Below, piece after piece: positions 16,854-29,000 of a stretch of 64,000 bases of DNA (the first letter of the stretch is position 1; the number at the start of each line of letters is the position of its first letter). The translations under genes were made by a program, and so were the position numbers. Under the pieces are notes generated by a model. It saw only the letters and a program-made list of their open reading frames with translations, was not told where the DNA came from and ran no database searches. This stretch comes from Pseudomonas sp. GL-B-19 (lineage in GTDB: Bacteria; Pseudomonadota; Gammaproteobacteria; Pseudomonadales; Pseudomonadaceae): positions 1 through 64,000 of the forward strand of contig NZ_JAHBDK010000022.1 of assembly GCF_019956415.1 (NCBI RefSeq), written 5' to 3'.

Positions 16854-17438
16854 TCATCCATGACCAGGTCTCGTTTTCGATATGCCCACCGCTTGCCGGC
16901 CAGTTAGCGCTTGGTCTTTCCAGGTGTTTAGCCCAGCGGGTCCACAGGTATCGAGCAACCGGCGGAACCAGATAGTGAAGGTCTCGGGTGCGGCGGCAAT
17001 GCGTGCGGTAAGCTCGGGCAATGGTTGCCATTGCCAGTCATTGGCTTCTTCGGGGTTGGCGACGGGGTCGCAATCGCTGACGCCGACGTAAATGTGCCCG
17101 TATTCGTACTCAATGAGCTGGTTTGAAACGGGTTCTCGGTAGAGAAGGGTGAAGACTTTACGCAACTGACAGGTGATGCCCATTTCTTCGAGCAAGCGGC
17201 GTTTCGCTGCGGCAGCGGTCCGTTCTCCCGGGCGGGGATGACCGCAGCAGGTATTGCTCCACAAACCTTGGGAATGATATTTGCCGAGAGCACGCTGTTG
17301 CAGCAGAAGGCGCCCGTCGCGATCAAAAATGAAGATTGAGAAGGCGCGGTGCAAGAGGCCCTGTTGATGGGCCTGTAATTTCTCAGCGGTGCCTTTTTTG
17401 CGACCGTGTCGGTCGACCAGAATCAGTAACTCGTCCAT
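16854..17438 (-). CDS. idi: Isopentenyl-diphosphate delta-isomerase, type I
   Basis: 194-aa Nudix-fold enzyme interconverting isopentenyl and dimethylallyl diphosphate in the cytoplasm. The active-site Cys lies in WSNTCCGHPRPGE, the catalytic Glu in EYEYGHIY, the Nudix region in AAAKRRLLEEMGI, and the N-terminal LLHRAFSIFIFDRDGRLLL is typical. Length is normal. The enzyme is non-essential in MEP-pathway organisms such as pseudomonads, so this is an accessory isoprenoid gene. It stands alone, divergent from the MFS gene and downstream of nothing obvious. Confidence 0.93.
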   Translation of the reverse strand: MDELLILVDRHGRKKGTAEKLQAHQQGLLHRAFSIFIFDRDGRLLLQQRALGKYHSQGLWSNTCCGHPRPGERTAAAAKRRLLEEMGITCQLRKVFTLLYREPVSNQLIEYEYGHIYVGVSDCDPVANPEEANDWQWQPLPELTARIAAAPETFTIWFRRLLDTCGPAGLNTWKDQALTGRQAVGISKTRPGHG

Positions 17439-17751
17439 AGCCAGACTCCATTGTGTCTTCGCTACCGGACCTTTATTTATGACCAGACTACGTAGGGAAA
17501 TTCAGACGTATGCATGTATGAATTGAAATCTAGTCAAGGCATTTGCACCCTGCAAAATTTCTATTAGACCGATTTCATTGTCTCGTTAAAGTGTCAGAGG
17601 GTGTGCCGAACTAAGTGTTTTGTACAAGGTGATCGTAGGTTCTCACCGATTGCCGTTGGGTGTAGTGACGTTCACATTCCACCAACAAATCCGGACTTTT
17701 CCCTGGGGCAGTCTTATGGCAACTTGCACGCCCTGGCTGAGACTCGACCCC
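17439..17751. other. Divergent intergenic region between idi and the MFS gene
   Basis: 313 bases. Relatively AT-rich at 17480-17600, as expected for two divergent promoters. No repeat, operator or RNA could be recognised. Confidence 0.45.
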
Positions 17752-18924
17752 ATGGCAAACCCATACCGCGACCTGTTCAAAGCCCCCGGCAGCCGAGCCT
17801 TCGTGCTGGCCGGCATGATCGCGCGCATGCCGATTTCCATGACCGGCATTGGTCTGATCACCATGCTCTCGCAACTGCAGGGCGGCTATGGACTGGCCGG
17901 TGCCGTGGCAGCGACGTTTGCCCTGGCAACGGCATTTTGCGCGCCACAGGTATCGCGGCTGGTGGACCGTTTTGGACAGCGCCGGATCTTGCCCGTGTCA
18001 GCACTGATCGGTGGCGGGGCGTTGTTGATGGTGTTGCTCTGCACCCGCTTGCAAGCGCCAAACTGGACGCTGTTTGTGTTCGCCGCGCTGGCCGGTTGCA
18101 TGCCGAGTATGTCAGCGATGGTCCGGGCGCGCTGGACCGAGGTCTATCGCGGCAAACCCGAACTGCAAACAGCCTACGCGCTGGAATCGGTATTGGACGA
18201 GGTGTGCTTTATCGTCGGGCCGCCGTTGTCGGTGGGGTTGTGCGTGGTGGCGTTCCCCGAGGCCGGGCCGCTGGCGGCGCTGTTGATGCTGGCAATCGGA
18301 GTGACAGCGTTCGTCCTGCAACGCGACACCGAGCCAGTGATTCATCCGCATGAAGAACATCGTCAAGGCTCGATCATTCGTTCCAGCGAGATTCAGCTGC
18401 TGATGCTGTTGATGGTCGCCATGGGTACCATCGTTGGTGTAGTCGATGTGGTCAGTGTGGCGTTTGCCCAGCAGCAGGGCCAACCGGCGGCGGCGAGTAT
18501 TGTGTTGTCGGTGTATGCGATTGGTTCATGCATGGCCGGGCTGGCGTTCGGGGCATTGCGTTCGAAATTGCCGTTACCGCGATTGTTCTTATACGGCGGG
18601 GTGGCGACGGCGGTGACGACGCTGCCGTTGCTGCTGGCGACCAATATTCTTGGATTGTCGTTGGCGGTGTTCGTTGCCGGGCTGTTTTTTGCGCCGACCT
18701 TGATTGTCGCCATGGCCTTGGTGGAGCGCATCGTGCCACCGGCCAAGCTGACCGAAGGCCTGACCTGGCTGGTCACCGGGTTGAGCATCGGCGTGGCGAT
18801 TGGCGCGGCCGGTTCGGGGTGGTTGGTGGATGGGTTCGGGGCTCGTAGCGGGTTTTGGCTGGCGATTGCGGCGGGGGCTGTCGTCCTCGGTTCCGCCGTC
18901 CAAAGCTTCCGTCATTTGAAATAA
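17752..18924 (+). CDS. MFS transporter
   Basis: 390-aa inner-membrane protein with about 12 hydrophobic segments, of the major facilitator superfamily. The loop VSRLVDRFGQRRILP between segments 2 and 3 is the MFS signature (G-x-x-x-D-R/K-x-G-R-R type), and a weaker repeat lies mid-protein. Start ATG 17752 (MANPYRDLF) was chosen by the position of segment 1; alternatives at 17716 and 17620 add a hydrophilic extension and none has a strong Shine-Dalgarno. Substrate unknown. It abuts the pyoverdine locus but has no iron-starvation box, so a siderophore role is only a possibility. Confidence 0.85.
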   Translation: MANPYRDLFKAPGSRAFVLAGMIARMPISMTGIGLITMLSQLQGGYGLAGAVAATFALATAFCAPQVSRLVDRFGQRRILPVSALIGGGALLMVLLCTRLQAPNWTLFVFAALAGCMPSMSAMVRARWTEVYRGKPELQTAYALESVLDEVCFIVGPPLSVGLCVVAFPEAGPLAALLMLAIGVTAFVLQRDTEPVIHPHEEHRQGSIIRSSEIQLLMLLMVAMGTIVGVVDVVSVAFAQQQGQPAAASIVLSVYAIGSCMAGLAFGALRSKLPLPRLFLYGGVATAVTTLPLLLATNILGLSLAVFVAGLFFAPTLIVAMALVERIVPPAKLTEGLTWLVTGLSIGVAIGAAGSGWLVDGFGARSGFWLAIAAGAVVLGSAVQSFRHLK

Positions 18925-18927
18925 AGA

Positions 18928-19026
18928 CCCCCTGTAGGAGTGAGCCTGCTCGCGATAGCGGTGTATCAGTCACCATCAAGTTAACTGACATACCGCTATC
19001 GCGAGCAGGCTCACTCCTACAGGGGG
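18928..19026. repeat. REP doublet (REPIN), near-perfect inverted repeat
   Basis: CCCCCTGTAGGAGTGAGCCT and onward to 18961 pairs base for base with the complement ending AGGGGG at 19026; arms of about 34 bases around a ~30-base spacer. It separates the MFS gene from the pyoverdine thioesterase gene and may act as a terminator. Confidence 0.9.
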
Positions 19027-19038
19027 GATGTGTTCGCC

Positions 19039-19062
19039 TAATTCTCCGCGGCGCTCATCCGT
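19039..19062 (+). promoter_or_regulatory. PvdS iron-starvation box (variant) upstream of the thioesterase gene
   Basis: TAATT-N16-CGT, one mismatch from TAAAT-N16-CGT, ends 33 bases upstream of the GTG start. It would place the thioesterase gene under the iron-starvation sigma factor PvdS. Confidence 0.55.
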
Positions 19063-19095
19063 TCTCTTGGTAGACAACTTTTCGAGGTAAGCCCG

Positions 19096-19830
19096 GTGAC
19101 CCAGCTGACATTGCTGTGCCTGCCCTATTCAGGCGCAAGTGCCATGGTTTACAGCCGCTGGCGACGCAAACTGCCGGAGTGGCTCACGCTGCAACCGGTG
19201 GAACTGCCCGGCCGTGGCGCGCGCTTTGGCCAGCCGTTGCACACCGACATGCGGCGTCTGGCGTTGCAACTCGCGCAGGAACAAATCACCACGCTCAAGA
19301 CGCCGTACGCGTTGTTCGGCCATAGCCTGGGCGCATTGCTCGCCTGTGAAATGGCCCATGCGTTGCGTTCGATGGGTTGCCCGGAGCCGGTGGCGCTATT
19401 CGCTTCAGGCACCGCCGCGCCGACGATGCGTGCTGATTATGATCGCGGTTTCGCCGAACCGAAAACCGATGCCGAACTGATCGAGCAATTGCGCACCCTA
19501 AACGGCACCAGCGAAGAGGTGTTGGCCAACGAAGAGCTGATGAGCCTGACGCTGCCGGTTTTGCGCGCGGACTTTCTGCTGTGCGGGCGCTTCGAGCCGC
19601 AGCCGCGTCCGTTGCTCAAATGCCCGGTGCACGTACTCGGTGGCAAGGCTGATCGCGCCACCACGGAACAGCTGATGGGCTGGAGCAAAGAAACCCACGG
19701 CAGTTTTTCCGTGGACATGCTCAGTGGTGGTCACTTCTTCATCCATGAGCACGAGGCCAAGGTGTTGCGGGTGATCAAGGATCAACTCGAGATTCACCAT
19801 CGCCGCCACACCATGGCCGCCAGCGCCTGA
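19096..19830 (+). CDS. Type II thioesterase of the pyoverdine NRPS system
   Basis: 244-aa stand-alone thioesterase that clears mis-primed or stalled acyl groups from NRPS carrier domains. Catalytic motifs are FGHSLGALLACEMA (nucleophile Ser), the Asp in VLGGKADRATTEQ and His in MLSGGHFFIHEH; the front end LLCLPYSGASAMVYSRW and LPGRGARF are typical of the family. Translation starts at GTG 19096 with GAGG eight bases ahead. It precedes the first NRPS by 250 bases with a REP doublet between, and has its own iron-starvation box. Functionally equivalent to PvdG of P. aeruginosa, though that gene neighbours pvdL, so I leave the symbol blank. Confidence 0.88.
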   Translation: MTQLTLLCLPYSGASAMVYSRWRRKLPEWLTLQPVELPGRGARFGQPLHTDMRRLALQLAQEQITTLKTPYALFGHSLGALLACEMAHALRSMGCPEPVALFASGTAAPTMRADYDRGFAEPKTDAELIEQLRTLNGTSEEVLANEELMSLTLPVLRADFLLCGRFEPQPRPLLKCPVHVLGGKADRATTEQLMGWSKETHGSFSVDMLSGGHFFIHEHEAKVLRVIKDQLEIHHRRHTMAASA

Positions 19831-19840
19831 CTCCGTCCCC

Positions 19841-19936
19841 CCTGTAGGAGCCGAGCTTGCTCGCGATGACGGACTGACATTCAACATAGATTTTGGCAGT
19901 TGCACCGCTATCGCGAGCAAGCTTTGCTCCTACAGG
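19841..19936. repeat. REP doublet (REPIN)
   Basis: CCTGTAGGAGCCGAGCTTGC... (19841 on) faces its near complement ...GCGAGCAAGCTTTGCTCCTACAGG ending at 19936. This is the GAGCTTGCTCGCGA subtype, shared with the copy at 48652-48747. Confidence 0.85.
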
Positions 19937-19984
19937 TTTCGGGTTCGCCAAGTTTCTGTATTTCCTCTCGCTCCACCTCCTTTC

Positions 19985-20003
19985 TGATACTTATTCTCAT
20001 TCG
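19985..20003. promoter_or_regulatory. Possible Fur box upstream of the first NRPS gene
   Basis: TGATACTTATTCTCATTCG reads CGAATGAGAATAAGTATCA on the other strand, a fair match to Fur sites (GATAATGATAATCATTATC). It directly precedes the variant iron-starvation box, so direct Fur repression may add to PvdS control. Weak evidence from one element. Confidence 0.35.
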
Positions 20004-20027
20004 TTAATTTTTCCGGTGTGCATTCGT
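20004..20027 (+). promoter_or_regulatory. PvdS iron-starvation box (variant) of the NRPS operon
   Basis: TTAAT-N16-CGT, one mismatch from the TAAAT-N16-CGT pattern recognised by PvdS, 55 bases upstream of the NRPS start codon. Confidence 0.6.
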
Positions 20028-20081
20028 TTTATAGGGACGACGTGCCTTTGTGCTTCCCGCCACTGATCCGGATGCTTAGAA

Positions 20082-23000
20082 ATGAATGCTGAAGACTCCT
20101 TGAAACTTGCTCGCCGGTTTATCGGGTTGCCCCTGGAAAAGCGTCAGATGTTCCTTGCGGCCTTGCACAAGGAAGGCGTTGATTTCGCCCGGTTTCCCAT
20201 TCCGGTTGGCGTCGAGGCCGAGGATCGCCAGGCGTTGTCCTTTGCCCAGCAACGCATGTGGTTTCTCTGGCAACTGGACCCGCACAGCGGCGCGTACAAC
20301 CTGCCGGGCGCGGTGCGCCTGACCGGGCATTTGAACCCGTCCGCGTTGGAGCAGGCATTCGCCAGCCTCATTGAGCGTCACGAAACCCTGCGCACGGTGT
20401 TCCAGCGCCAGGCCGACGACAGCTTGCTGCAAGTGCCGGCCCGCACACCGCTGGTGATCGATCATGTGGATTTCAGCGCATTACCGGCGCCTGAGCGCGA
20501 ACTCGCGGTCGCACAAGCAGCCGAGCAGCAATCCGTGCAGCCGTTCGATCTTGCAGTCGGCCCTTTGCTGCGCGTCAGCTTGCTCAAACTCGCCGATCAG
20601 GAACACGTGCTGTTACTGACCCTGCACCACATCGTGTCCGACGGTTGGTCGATGAACGTGCTGATCGACGAATTCATCCGCTGCTACGACGCGTTCGACG
20701 CGGGCGCACAACCACCTCTCGCACCGTTACCGATTCAATACAGCGACTACGCCCTGTGGCAGCGGCGCTGGCTGGAAGCCGGCGAGCAGGCGCGCCAACT
20801 CGATTACTGGCAAGCACAACTGGGCAACGAGCACCCGGTGCTGGAGCTGCCCACCGACCACCCGCGCCCGGCAATGCCAAGCTATCGCGGCACTCGCTAC
20901 GAATTCGCCGTCGATGCGCAACTGGCCGAGCAACTGCGAGCCACGGCGCAAAAGCACACCATCACCCTGTTCATGCTGTTGCTCGGCGCCTTCAATGCGC
21001 TGCTGCATCGCTACACCGGGCAGACCGACCTCCGCGTCGGCGTGCCGATTGCCAACCGCAATCGCGCAGAGATCGAAGGCCTGATTGGTTTCTTCGTCAA
21101 CACCCAAGTGCTGCGCACGCAACTCGACGGCCAGACCCGCGTCGACGACTTGCTGCGCGCCATCAAGGAAACCGCCCTCGGCGCCCAGGCCCACCAGGAT
21201 TTACCGTTCGAGCGCCTGGTCGAGGCACTGAAACTGGAACGCAGCCTCAGCCACACGCCGCTGTTCCAGGTGATGTACAACCACCAACCGCAGGTCGCGG
21301 ACATTGCCACGGTCAGCACGGCGTCCGGTCTGGCGCTGGGCGTGATCGAGTGGGAAGGGCGCACCACCCAGTTCGACCTGACCCTCGACACTTACGACCT
21401 CAACACCAATGAAAAGCGCGGCAAGCTGTACGCTGCGCTGACGTACGCCAACGACCTGTTCGACGCAGATACCATCGCGCGCATGGCGCAACACTGGACC
21501 CATCTGCTGCAAGGCATGGTCAGCGATCCGACGCAGCGCGTCAGTGACTTGCCGCTGCTGGAAAGCGCGGAATACCAGCGCATCGTGCACGACTGGAATC
21601 ACGCCGGCGAAGGCTTTCCGCAAGACCTGTGCATTCACGAGCTGATCAGCCAGCAAGCCGCAGCTAATCCGAATGCATTGGCAGTGACCTTCGGCACCAA
21701 GCAGCTGACTTACGCCGAACTCGACATCCAGGCCAATCACCTGGCGCACAAACTGATCGAGCTGGGCGTCGCCCCGGAAGTCCGTGTCGGCGTCGCCATG
21801 CCGCGCTCGGAAAACTTGCTGGTGGCGCTGCTTGCGGTACTCAAGGCCGGCGGCGCCTACGTGCCGCTGGACCCGGATTACCCGGCCGAACGCGTTGCCT
21901 ACATGCTCGAAGACAGCCGCGCGTTGGTATTGCTGACGGAACAATCGGTCGCCGCGACATTGACCGTGACAGCCGATACCCAAGTGTTGCTGCTGGACGC
22001 CATGGCATGGGCCGAATACCCGGAAAACGCCCCGCAAACTCGCGTCACGCCGGACAACCTCGCCTACATCATCTACACCTCCGGCTCCACCGGCAACCCC
22101 AAAGGCGTGGCCATCGCCCATCGCAACGTGCTGGCGCTGATCGACTGGTCGACATCGGTCTACAGCCGCGAAGACATTCAAGGGGTGCTGGCCTCGACCT
22201 CGGTCTGTTTTGACCTGTCGGTGTGGGAGCTGTTTGTGACCCTGGCCAATGGCGGCTCGGTGATCATCGCCCGCAATGCCCTGGAATTGCCGCAGCTGCC
22301 GGCGCGGGATCAGGTGCGCTTGATCAACACCGTGCCGTCGGCGATCAATGCGTTGCAGCGCGACGGGCAGATCCCGCCGAGTGTGCGCATCATCAACCTC
22401 GCCGGTGAACCACTGAAACAGAGCCTGGTGGACGCGCTGTATCAGCAGCCGACCGTCGAACACGTCTACGACCTGTACGGCCCGTCGGAAGACACCACTT
22501 ATTCGACCTGGACCCGACGCGAGGCCGGTGGACGCGCGAACATTGGTCGCCCGCTCAAACACACTGCCAGCTATTTGCTGGATGCCGAACTGCAACCGGT
22601 GCCGCAAGGCGTCTCTGCCGAGCTCTATCTGAGCGGCGCTGGCATCACCCGCGGTTACCTGGCGCGGCCGGGCATGACCGCCGAAAAGTATGTGCCGAAT
22701 CCGTTCGCCAGCAACGGCGAGCGTCTGTACCGCACCGGTGACCTGACCCGCTATCAGGCCGACGGCACGCTGCAATACATCGGGCGCATCGACCATCAGG
22801 TCAAGGTCCGTGGCTTTCGCATCGAACTGGGAGAGATCGAAGCGCGACTGTTGCAGCAGGACGCCGTGCGCGAAGTGGCGGTGCTGGCGCAGGATAGTGT
22901 CAACGGTCAGCAGCTGGTGGCTTACATCGTGCCGAATGATCCAGCGTTGCTGGACGATGCCGACGCGCAAACGACCCTGCGTGAAACCTTGAAAGCCACA

Positions 23001-26000
23001 CTGCGTCAGTACCTGCCGGACTACATGGTCCCGGCGTTTCTGCTGTTCCTCGATCACCTGCGGCTGACCCCCAACGGCAAACTCGACCGTAAAGCCTTGC
23101 CGACGGTCGATGGTTCACAGAAACAACGCGAGCACGTTGCGCCGCGCAGTGTGCTGGAGAAATCCCTCGCCGCGATCTGGCAGGACGTACTGGCCATCGA
23201 CAACGTCGGTCTGGAAGACAACTTCTTCGAACTGGGCGGCGACTCGATCGTGTCCATGCAAGTGGTCAGCCGCGCGCGTCAGGCCGGGATCGTGTTGAGC
23301 CCCAAAGACCTGTTCCAGCACCAGACCATCCGCAGCCTCGCTCAAGCGGCCCGCAGCGGCGAGGAGCCATTGATCGACCAAGGTCCGGCAATGGGCGCGG
23401 TGGCGTTGGCGCCGGTGCAACAGTGGTTCTTCGAACAGGTAATCCCCGAGCGCCAGCACTGGAACCAGTCGCTGCTGCTGGTGCCGCGTGAGGTGTTGAA
23501 CGCCGAGGCGCTGGATCGCACCATTGAGCAATTGCTGTCTCACCACGACAGCTTGCGCCTGCGTTATGAACAGACCGTCGAAGGCTGGCAGCAAATCTAC
23601 GCCGCATCCACCACGGAGTCGGTGTTGTGGCAGCGTCAGGCGCAGTCGCTCGAAGAACTCAACGTCCTGTGCGATGAAGCCCAACGTAGTCTTGATCTGC
23701 ACAATGGCCCGCTGATGCGCGCGCTGCTGGTGGCGATGGCTGACGGTACACAACGCCTGTTGCTGGTGATTCATCACCTGGCGGTAGACGGCGTCTCCTG
23801 GCGCGTGCTGCTGGAAGATCTTCAGCAGTTCTACAGCGGCAATATTTCCATGGCGAAAACCAGTAGCTATCAGCGCTGGGTTGCCCGTCTGCAAGCGCAC
23901 ATTCCAGCCTTTGAAAACAGCCACGGTTATTGGCTGACCCAACTCAACAACGCACCGAATAATCTGCCCTGCGACCGCCCCAATGGCGCATTGGAAAACC
24001 GCTTCGAACACAAAATCGAGTTCAAACTCGACGCCGACCACACCCGCAAACTGCTGCAAAACGCCTCGGCGGCGTATCGGACCCAGGTCAACGACCTGCT
24101 GCTGACCGCACTGACACGAGCAGTGTGCCGCTGGAGCGGGCAGGGCAGTGCGCTGATTCAGCTCGAAGGCCATGGCCGCGAAGACCTGTTCGACGACATC
24201 GACCTGACCCGTACCGTGGGTTGGTTCACCAGCCTGTTCCCGGTCAATCTGGTGCCGTCGAGCGATCTCGGCGCATCGGTCAAAAGCATCAAGGAACAAC
24301 TGCGCGGCGTGCCGGACAAGGGCCTCGGTTACGGCGCGCTGCGTTATCTCGGCAGCCCGACGATTCGTACCGAACTGGAAGCTTTGCCGCAACCGCGCAT
24401 TACCTTCAACTATCTGGGGCAGTTTGACCGTCAGTTCGACGATGCGGCGATGTTCGTGCCCTCTACCGAAGGTAACGGTGTGGCGCAGGATCCTTCGGCG
24501 CCGTTGGGCAATTGGCTGACGGTTGAAGGTCAGGTCTACGGCGGCGAGTTGTCGCTGAGCTGGGGGTTCAGCCGCGAGATGTTCGACATCGCGACCATCC
24601 AGCGTCTGGCAGACGATTACGCGCTGGAACTCAAGGCGCTGATCGATCACTGCTGTGCCGTTGAAATGCCCCAAGCCACGCCGTCGGACTTCCCGCTGGC
24701 GCGCATCAGTCAGGTACAACTCGACGCATTGCCGATCGCGAACTTTGAAGACCTGTATCCGCTGTCGCCCATGCAACAGGGCATGCTGTTCCACACCCTG
24801 TACGAACCAGAAGTCGGCGCCTACCTCAGCCAGTTGCGCCTGGACATTCAAGGCCTCGATTCGCAGCGCTTTGCGCAAGCCTGGCAGACCGCACTGGAAC
24901 GCCACGACATCCTGCGCAGTAGCTTCCACTGGCAAGGTCTCGACACCGCGCATCAGGCGATTGTCCGTCAGGTCGAGTTGCCACTCGAAGTGCTGGACGC
25001 GACCGACACCGATGCGCTGGCCGATGCCGAGCGCGCCCAAGGATTCGAATTGGGCAGCGCGCCGCTGTTCCGCTTGAAGCTGGTCCGCACCGACTCCAAC
25101 GATTGGCACCTGATCTACACCAGCCACCACATCTTGATGGACGGCTGGAGCAATGCGCAGTTGCTGGCCGAAGTGATTCAGCATTACGCCACCGGGCAAT
25201 CGCTGCCGACACCGACCGGGCAATACCGCGATTATCTGGGCTGGTTACAGCAGCAATCCGCCGTCGCTGGCGAGCAGTTCTGGAAAGCCGCGTTGACGCC
25301 GCTGGAGGCGCCGACATTGCTCGCTGAAGCCTTGCGCCCGCCAGTGGGCGCGCAGGGCCGCGAAGAGTATCGAGTCGCCCTCGACAGTCGCGCAACTCAG
25401 CGTCTGGCCGATTTTGCCCGCCAACAGAAAGTCACCCTCAACACCGTTCTGCAAGCGGCGTGGAGTCTGTTACTGCATCGCTACACCGGCCAGGATTGCG
25501 TGGTGTTCGGTGCCACCGTCGCGGGTCGTTCGGCGCCGCTGCCGGGGATCGAAGAGCAACTCGGACTGTTCATCAACACGCTGCCGCTGGTGTGCGCGAT
25601 GAACCCTGAGCAAACCGTCAGCCAATGGCTGAGCGAGCTGCAAGGGCTGAACCTGACCGTGCGCGAGTTCGAGCATGTGCCGCTTTATGACATTCAGGGT
25701 TGGGCGGGGCAGCAGGGTTCGGCGCTGTTCGACAGCCTGCTGGTGTTCGAAAACTTCCCGGTGGCCGAAGCGCTGAAACAGGGCGCCCCGGCCGGGCTGT
25801 CGTTTGGCAACCTGCATAACCACGAGCGCACGCATTATCCGCTGACGTTGGGTATTGAGCTGGGTGAGGGCTTGAGTCTGGAGTTCAGCTACGACGCGGC
25901 GCGGTTCAGTGCGGCACAGGTCGCTGAGTTGTCGGCCAACTTGCAGCATCTGCTGATGCAGTTGGTGGCGCTGCCGGATGCGGCATTGGGCGCGCTGGAA

Positions 26001-29000
26001 CTGCTCGATATCGATGGCAAAAAAGCGCTGCTTGCGATCAGCCAAGCGGCCCCGGTTCAGTTATCCACAACCTTATTGGTCCATGAACAAATCGCCGCTC
26101 AGGCTGCCGTCACCCCGCAAGCACTGGCGTTGCAGGTCGACAGCCAATCCCTCAGCTACACGCAGTTGAACACCCAGGCCAACCGACTGGCCCATCGCCT
26201 GATTGAAAACGGCGCCGGTCCCGGCAAACGTGTCGGGCTGGCGCTGCACCGTAGTCCGCAATTGATCGTCAGCCTGCTGGCGGTGCTGAAAACTGGCGCG
26301 GCGTACGTGCCGCTGGACCCGAGCTATCCGGCCGAACGCCTGGCGTACATGATCGACGACAGCCGCCTCGATGTGCTGCTGTGCGAATCCGGTCTGCTGG
26401 AGGATGTGTCGGGCGTGCTTCGTCTCAGCCTCGACGACAACACCGGCTACCCCGACAGCAATCCGCCAAATCAAGCGGTCGCCGAAGACCTGGCCTACGT
26501 CATCTACACCTCAGGCTCCACAGGTCAGCCCAAAGGCGTGGCCATCACCCATGCCGCGTTGCACGAATTCTGCCAATCCGCCGTCGACTATTCGATGCTG
26601 TCGGCGGCGGACCGCGTGTTGCAGTTCGCGACCTTCAGTTTCGATGGCTTCGTCGAACAGTGCTTCCCGGCGTTGTGTGTCGGTGCGGCGTTGATCATGC
26701 GCGGTGATGAGTTGTGGGATGCCGGGCGACTGGCCGCTCAAATCGTCCAGCAAGGCGTCACCGTGGCGGACTTACCGGCAGCTTACTGGTACTTGCTGGC
26801 CCGCGAATGCGCGAGCGGCGGGGTGCGCAGTCTCGGTGATTTGCGCCAGGTCCACGTCGGTGGTGAAGCGATGTCGGTGGAAGGTTTGCGTTTGTGGCAT
26901 CAGGCCGGTTTGAGCCACGTGCGACTGCTCAACACCTACGGCCCGACCGAAGCGACCGTGGTCTCCAGCGTGCATGAATGCCGACTCGACGATGCCAGCG
27001 ACGCGTTTGGCATTCCAATTGGTCGCGCCATCGCCGGTCGTGCGTTGTACGTGCTGGACGCGGCCGGTCAATTGCTGCCCAACGCTGGCGTCGGCGAGTT
27101 GTGTATAGGCGCACCGGCCTGCCTCGCGCAAAGCTACTTTGATCGCCCGGCGCTGACCGCCGAACGTTTCCTGCCGGACCCGTTTGCCCGTGAGCCGGGC
27201 GCGCGGCTGTACCGCAGCGGCGATCTGGCGCGCTACAACGCTGACGGGCATCTGGAATACGTCGGCCGTATCGATCACCAAGTGAAGATCCGCGGTTTTC
27301 GCATTGAAATGGGCGAGATTGAAGCCTGCCTGCAAGCCTGTGAGGACGTGCGTGATGCAGCCGTCATCGCTCAGGATGGCACGCAACTGGTGGCGTATGT
27401 CGTGGCCAGCGATGCGGTGGTTTCTGAAACTGAATATCTGGAAGGCCTCAAAGCCGTTCTGCGTCGGTCGCTGCCGGAATACATGGTGCCAAGCCACCTG
27501 ATCCTGCTGGCCAGATTGCCGCTTAACAACAACGGCAAACTGGATCGCAGAGCTTTGCCGCGTGCTGAAGCCAGCGATGTTCAACGTGACTTCGTGGCTC
27601 CGGCCCAAGGGCTGGAAACACAAGTGGCGCTGATCTGGGCAGAGGTGCTGCAAGTCGAGCGCGTGGGGCGCGACGACAACTTCTTCGAACTGGGCGGTCA
27701 CTCGTTGCTGGTGCTTCAGGTGATTTCGCGGGTGCGTCAACAGTTGCAACTCGAACTGTCGGTGAGCAGTCTGTTCTCGGCCGCGAATCTGGCGGAGTTT
27801 GCCGAGCGAGCGGCACTGGCGAACATCAGCGGCCAACCGATCCTGCAACCTGCGCCTGCCGATCAGCCGCCGATCCTGTCTTACGCCCAGCAGCGCCAAT
27901 GGATTCTCTGGCAACTGGACCCACAAAGCCCGGCCTACAACATTCCCGCTGCGCTGCGCCTCAAGGGTTCGCTCAACCTCAATGCCCTGCGCGAAACCTT
28001 CGCTCAATTGCAGGCTCGTCACCAAACCCTGCGCACCACTTTCGAACAGGACGGTCAGCAGGTCCATCCGGTGCTGCACGACACACTGGCGCTGCAACTG
28101 GAACAGCGCACGCTCGATCAATCGTCAGTCGAAAGCGCGGTGGCCGAAGAAATCGCCCGGCCATTCGATCTGCGCAACGGCCCGCTGTGGCGCGTGTTGC
28201 TGCTGCAAGTGAACACTGACGAACACTTGCTGGTGCTGACCGTTCACCACATCGCTGCTGATGGCTGGTCGATGCAGGTCATGGTCGATGAGTTCAGCGC
28301 GCTGTATCAGGCGGCAGTCGAAGGTCGCGATGCAAACCTGAACAGTTTGCCGGTCAGCTACAGCGACTACGCCCATTGGCAACGCGACTGGCTGGAGGCC
28401 GGCGAAGGCGCACGTCAACTGGCGTGGTGGAGCGAGCAACTGAAAGGCAACCAAACGCCGCTGGAGTTGCCATGTGAACTGACCCGCCCGGCCCGTCACA
28501 CCAAGCGCGGCGCCAGCCTGATGCTGAATGTTGATCGCGAACTGCTCGCCGGTTTGCGTCAACGTGCCCACGAGCAACAGGTGACCTTGTTCATGCTGTT
28601 GCTGGCGAGTTTCCAGACCTTGCTGCATCGCCAGAGCGGACAGTCAAACATTAGCGTCGGCGTGCCCGGCGCGGGGCGTTCGCGCCTGGAAACCGAAGGC
28701 CTGATGGGCTTCTTCATCAACACCCAGGTGCTGCGGGCCGAGATCGACGGACAGCAGCCATTCAGCACCTTGCTGCAACAGGTCAAACAGGTCGCATTGG
28801 ATGCACAGGCCAATCAGGACGTGCCGTTCGAGCAGTTAGTCGACGCCTTGCAACCCGACCGCAGCCTCAATCACAGCCCGTTGTTCCAGGTGCTCTATAA
28901 CCATCAGCAGCAAATGGGCGCGAGCGTCGAGCGCAGCGTCGCTGACTTGCAGGTCGAGCGTCTGCACTGGCAGCAGCACACCGCGCAATTCGATTTGGTA

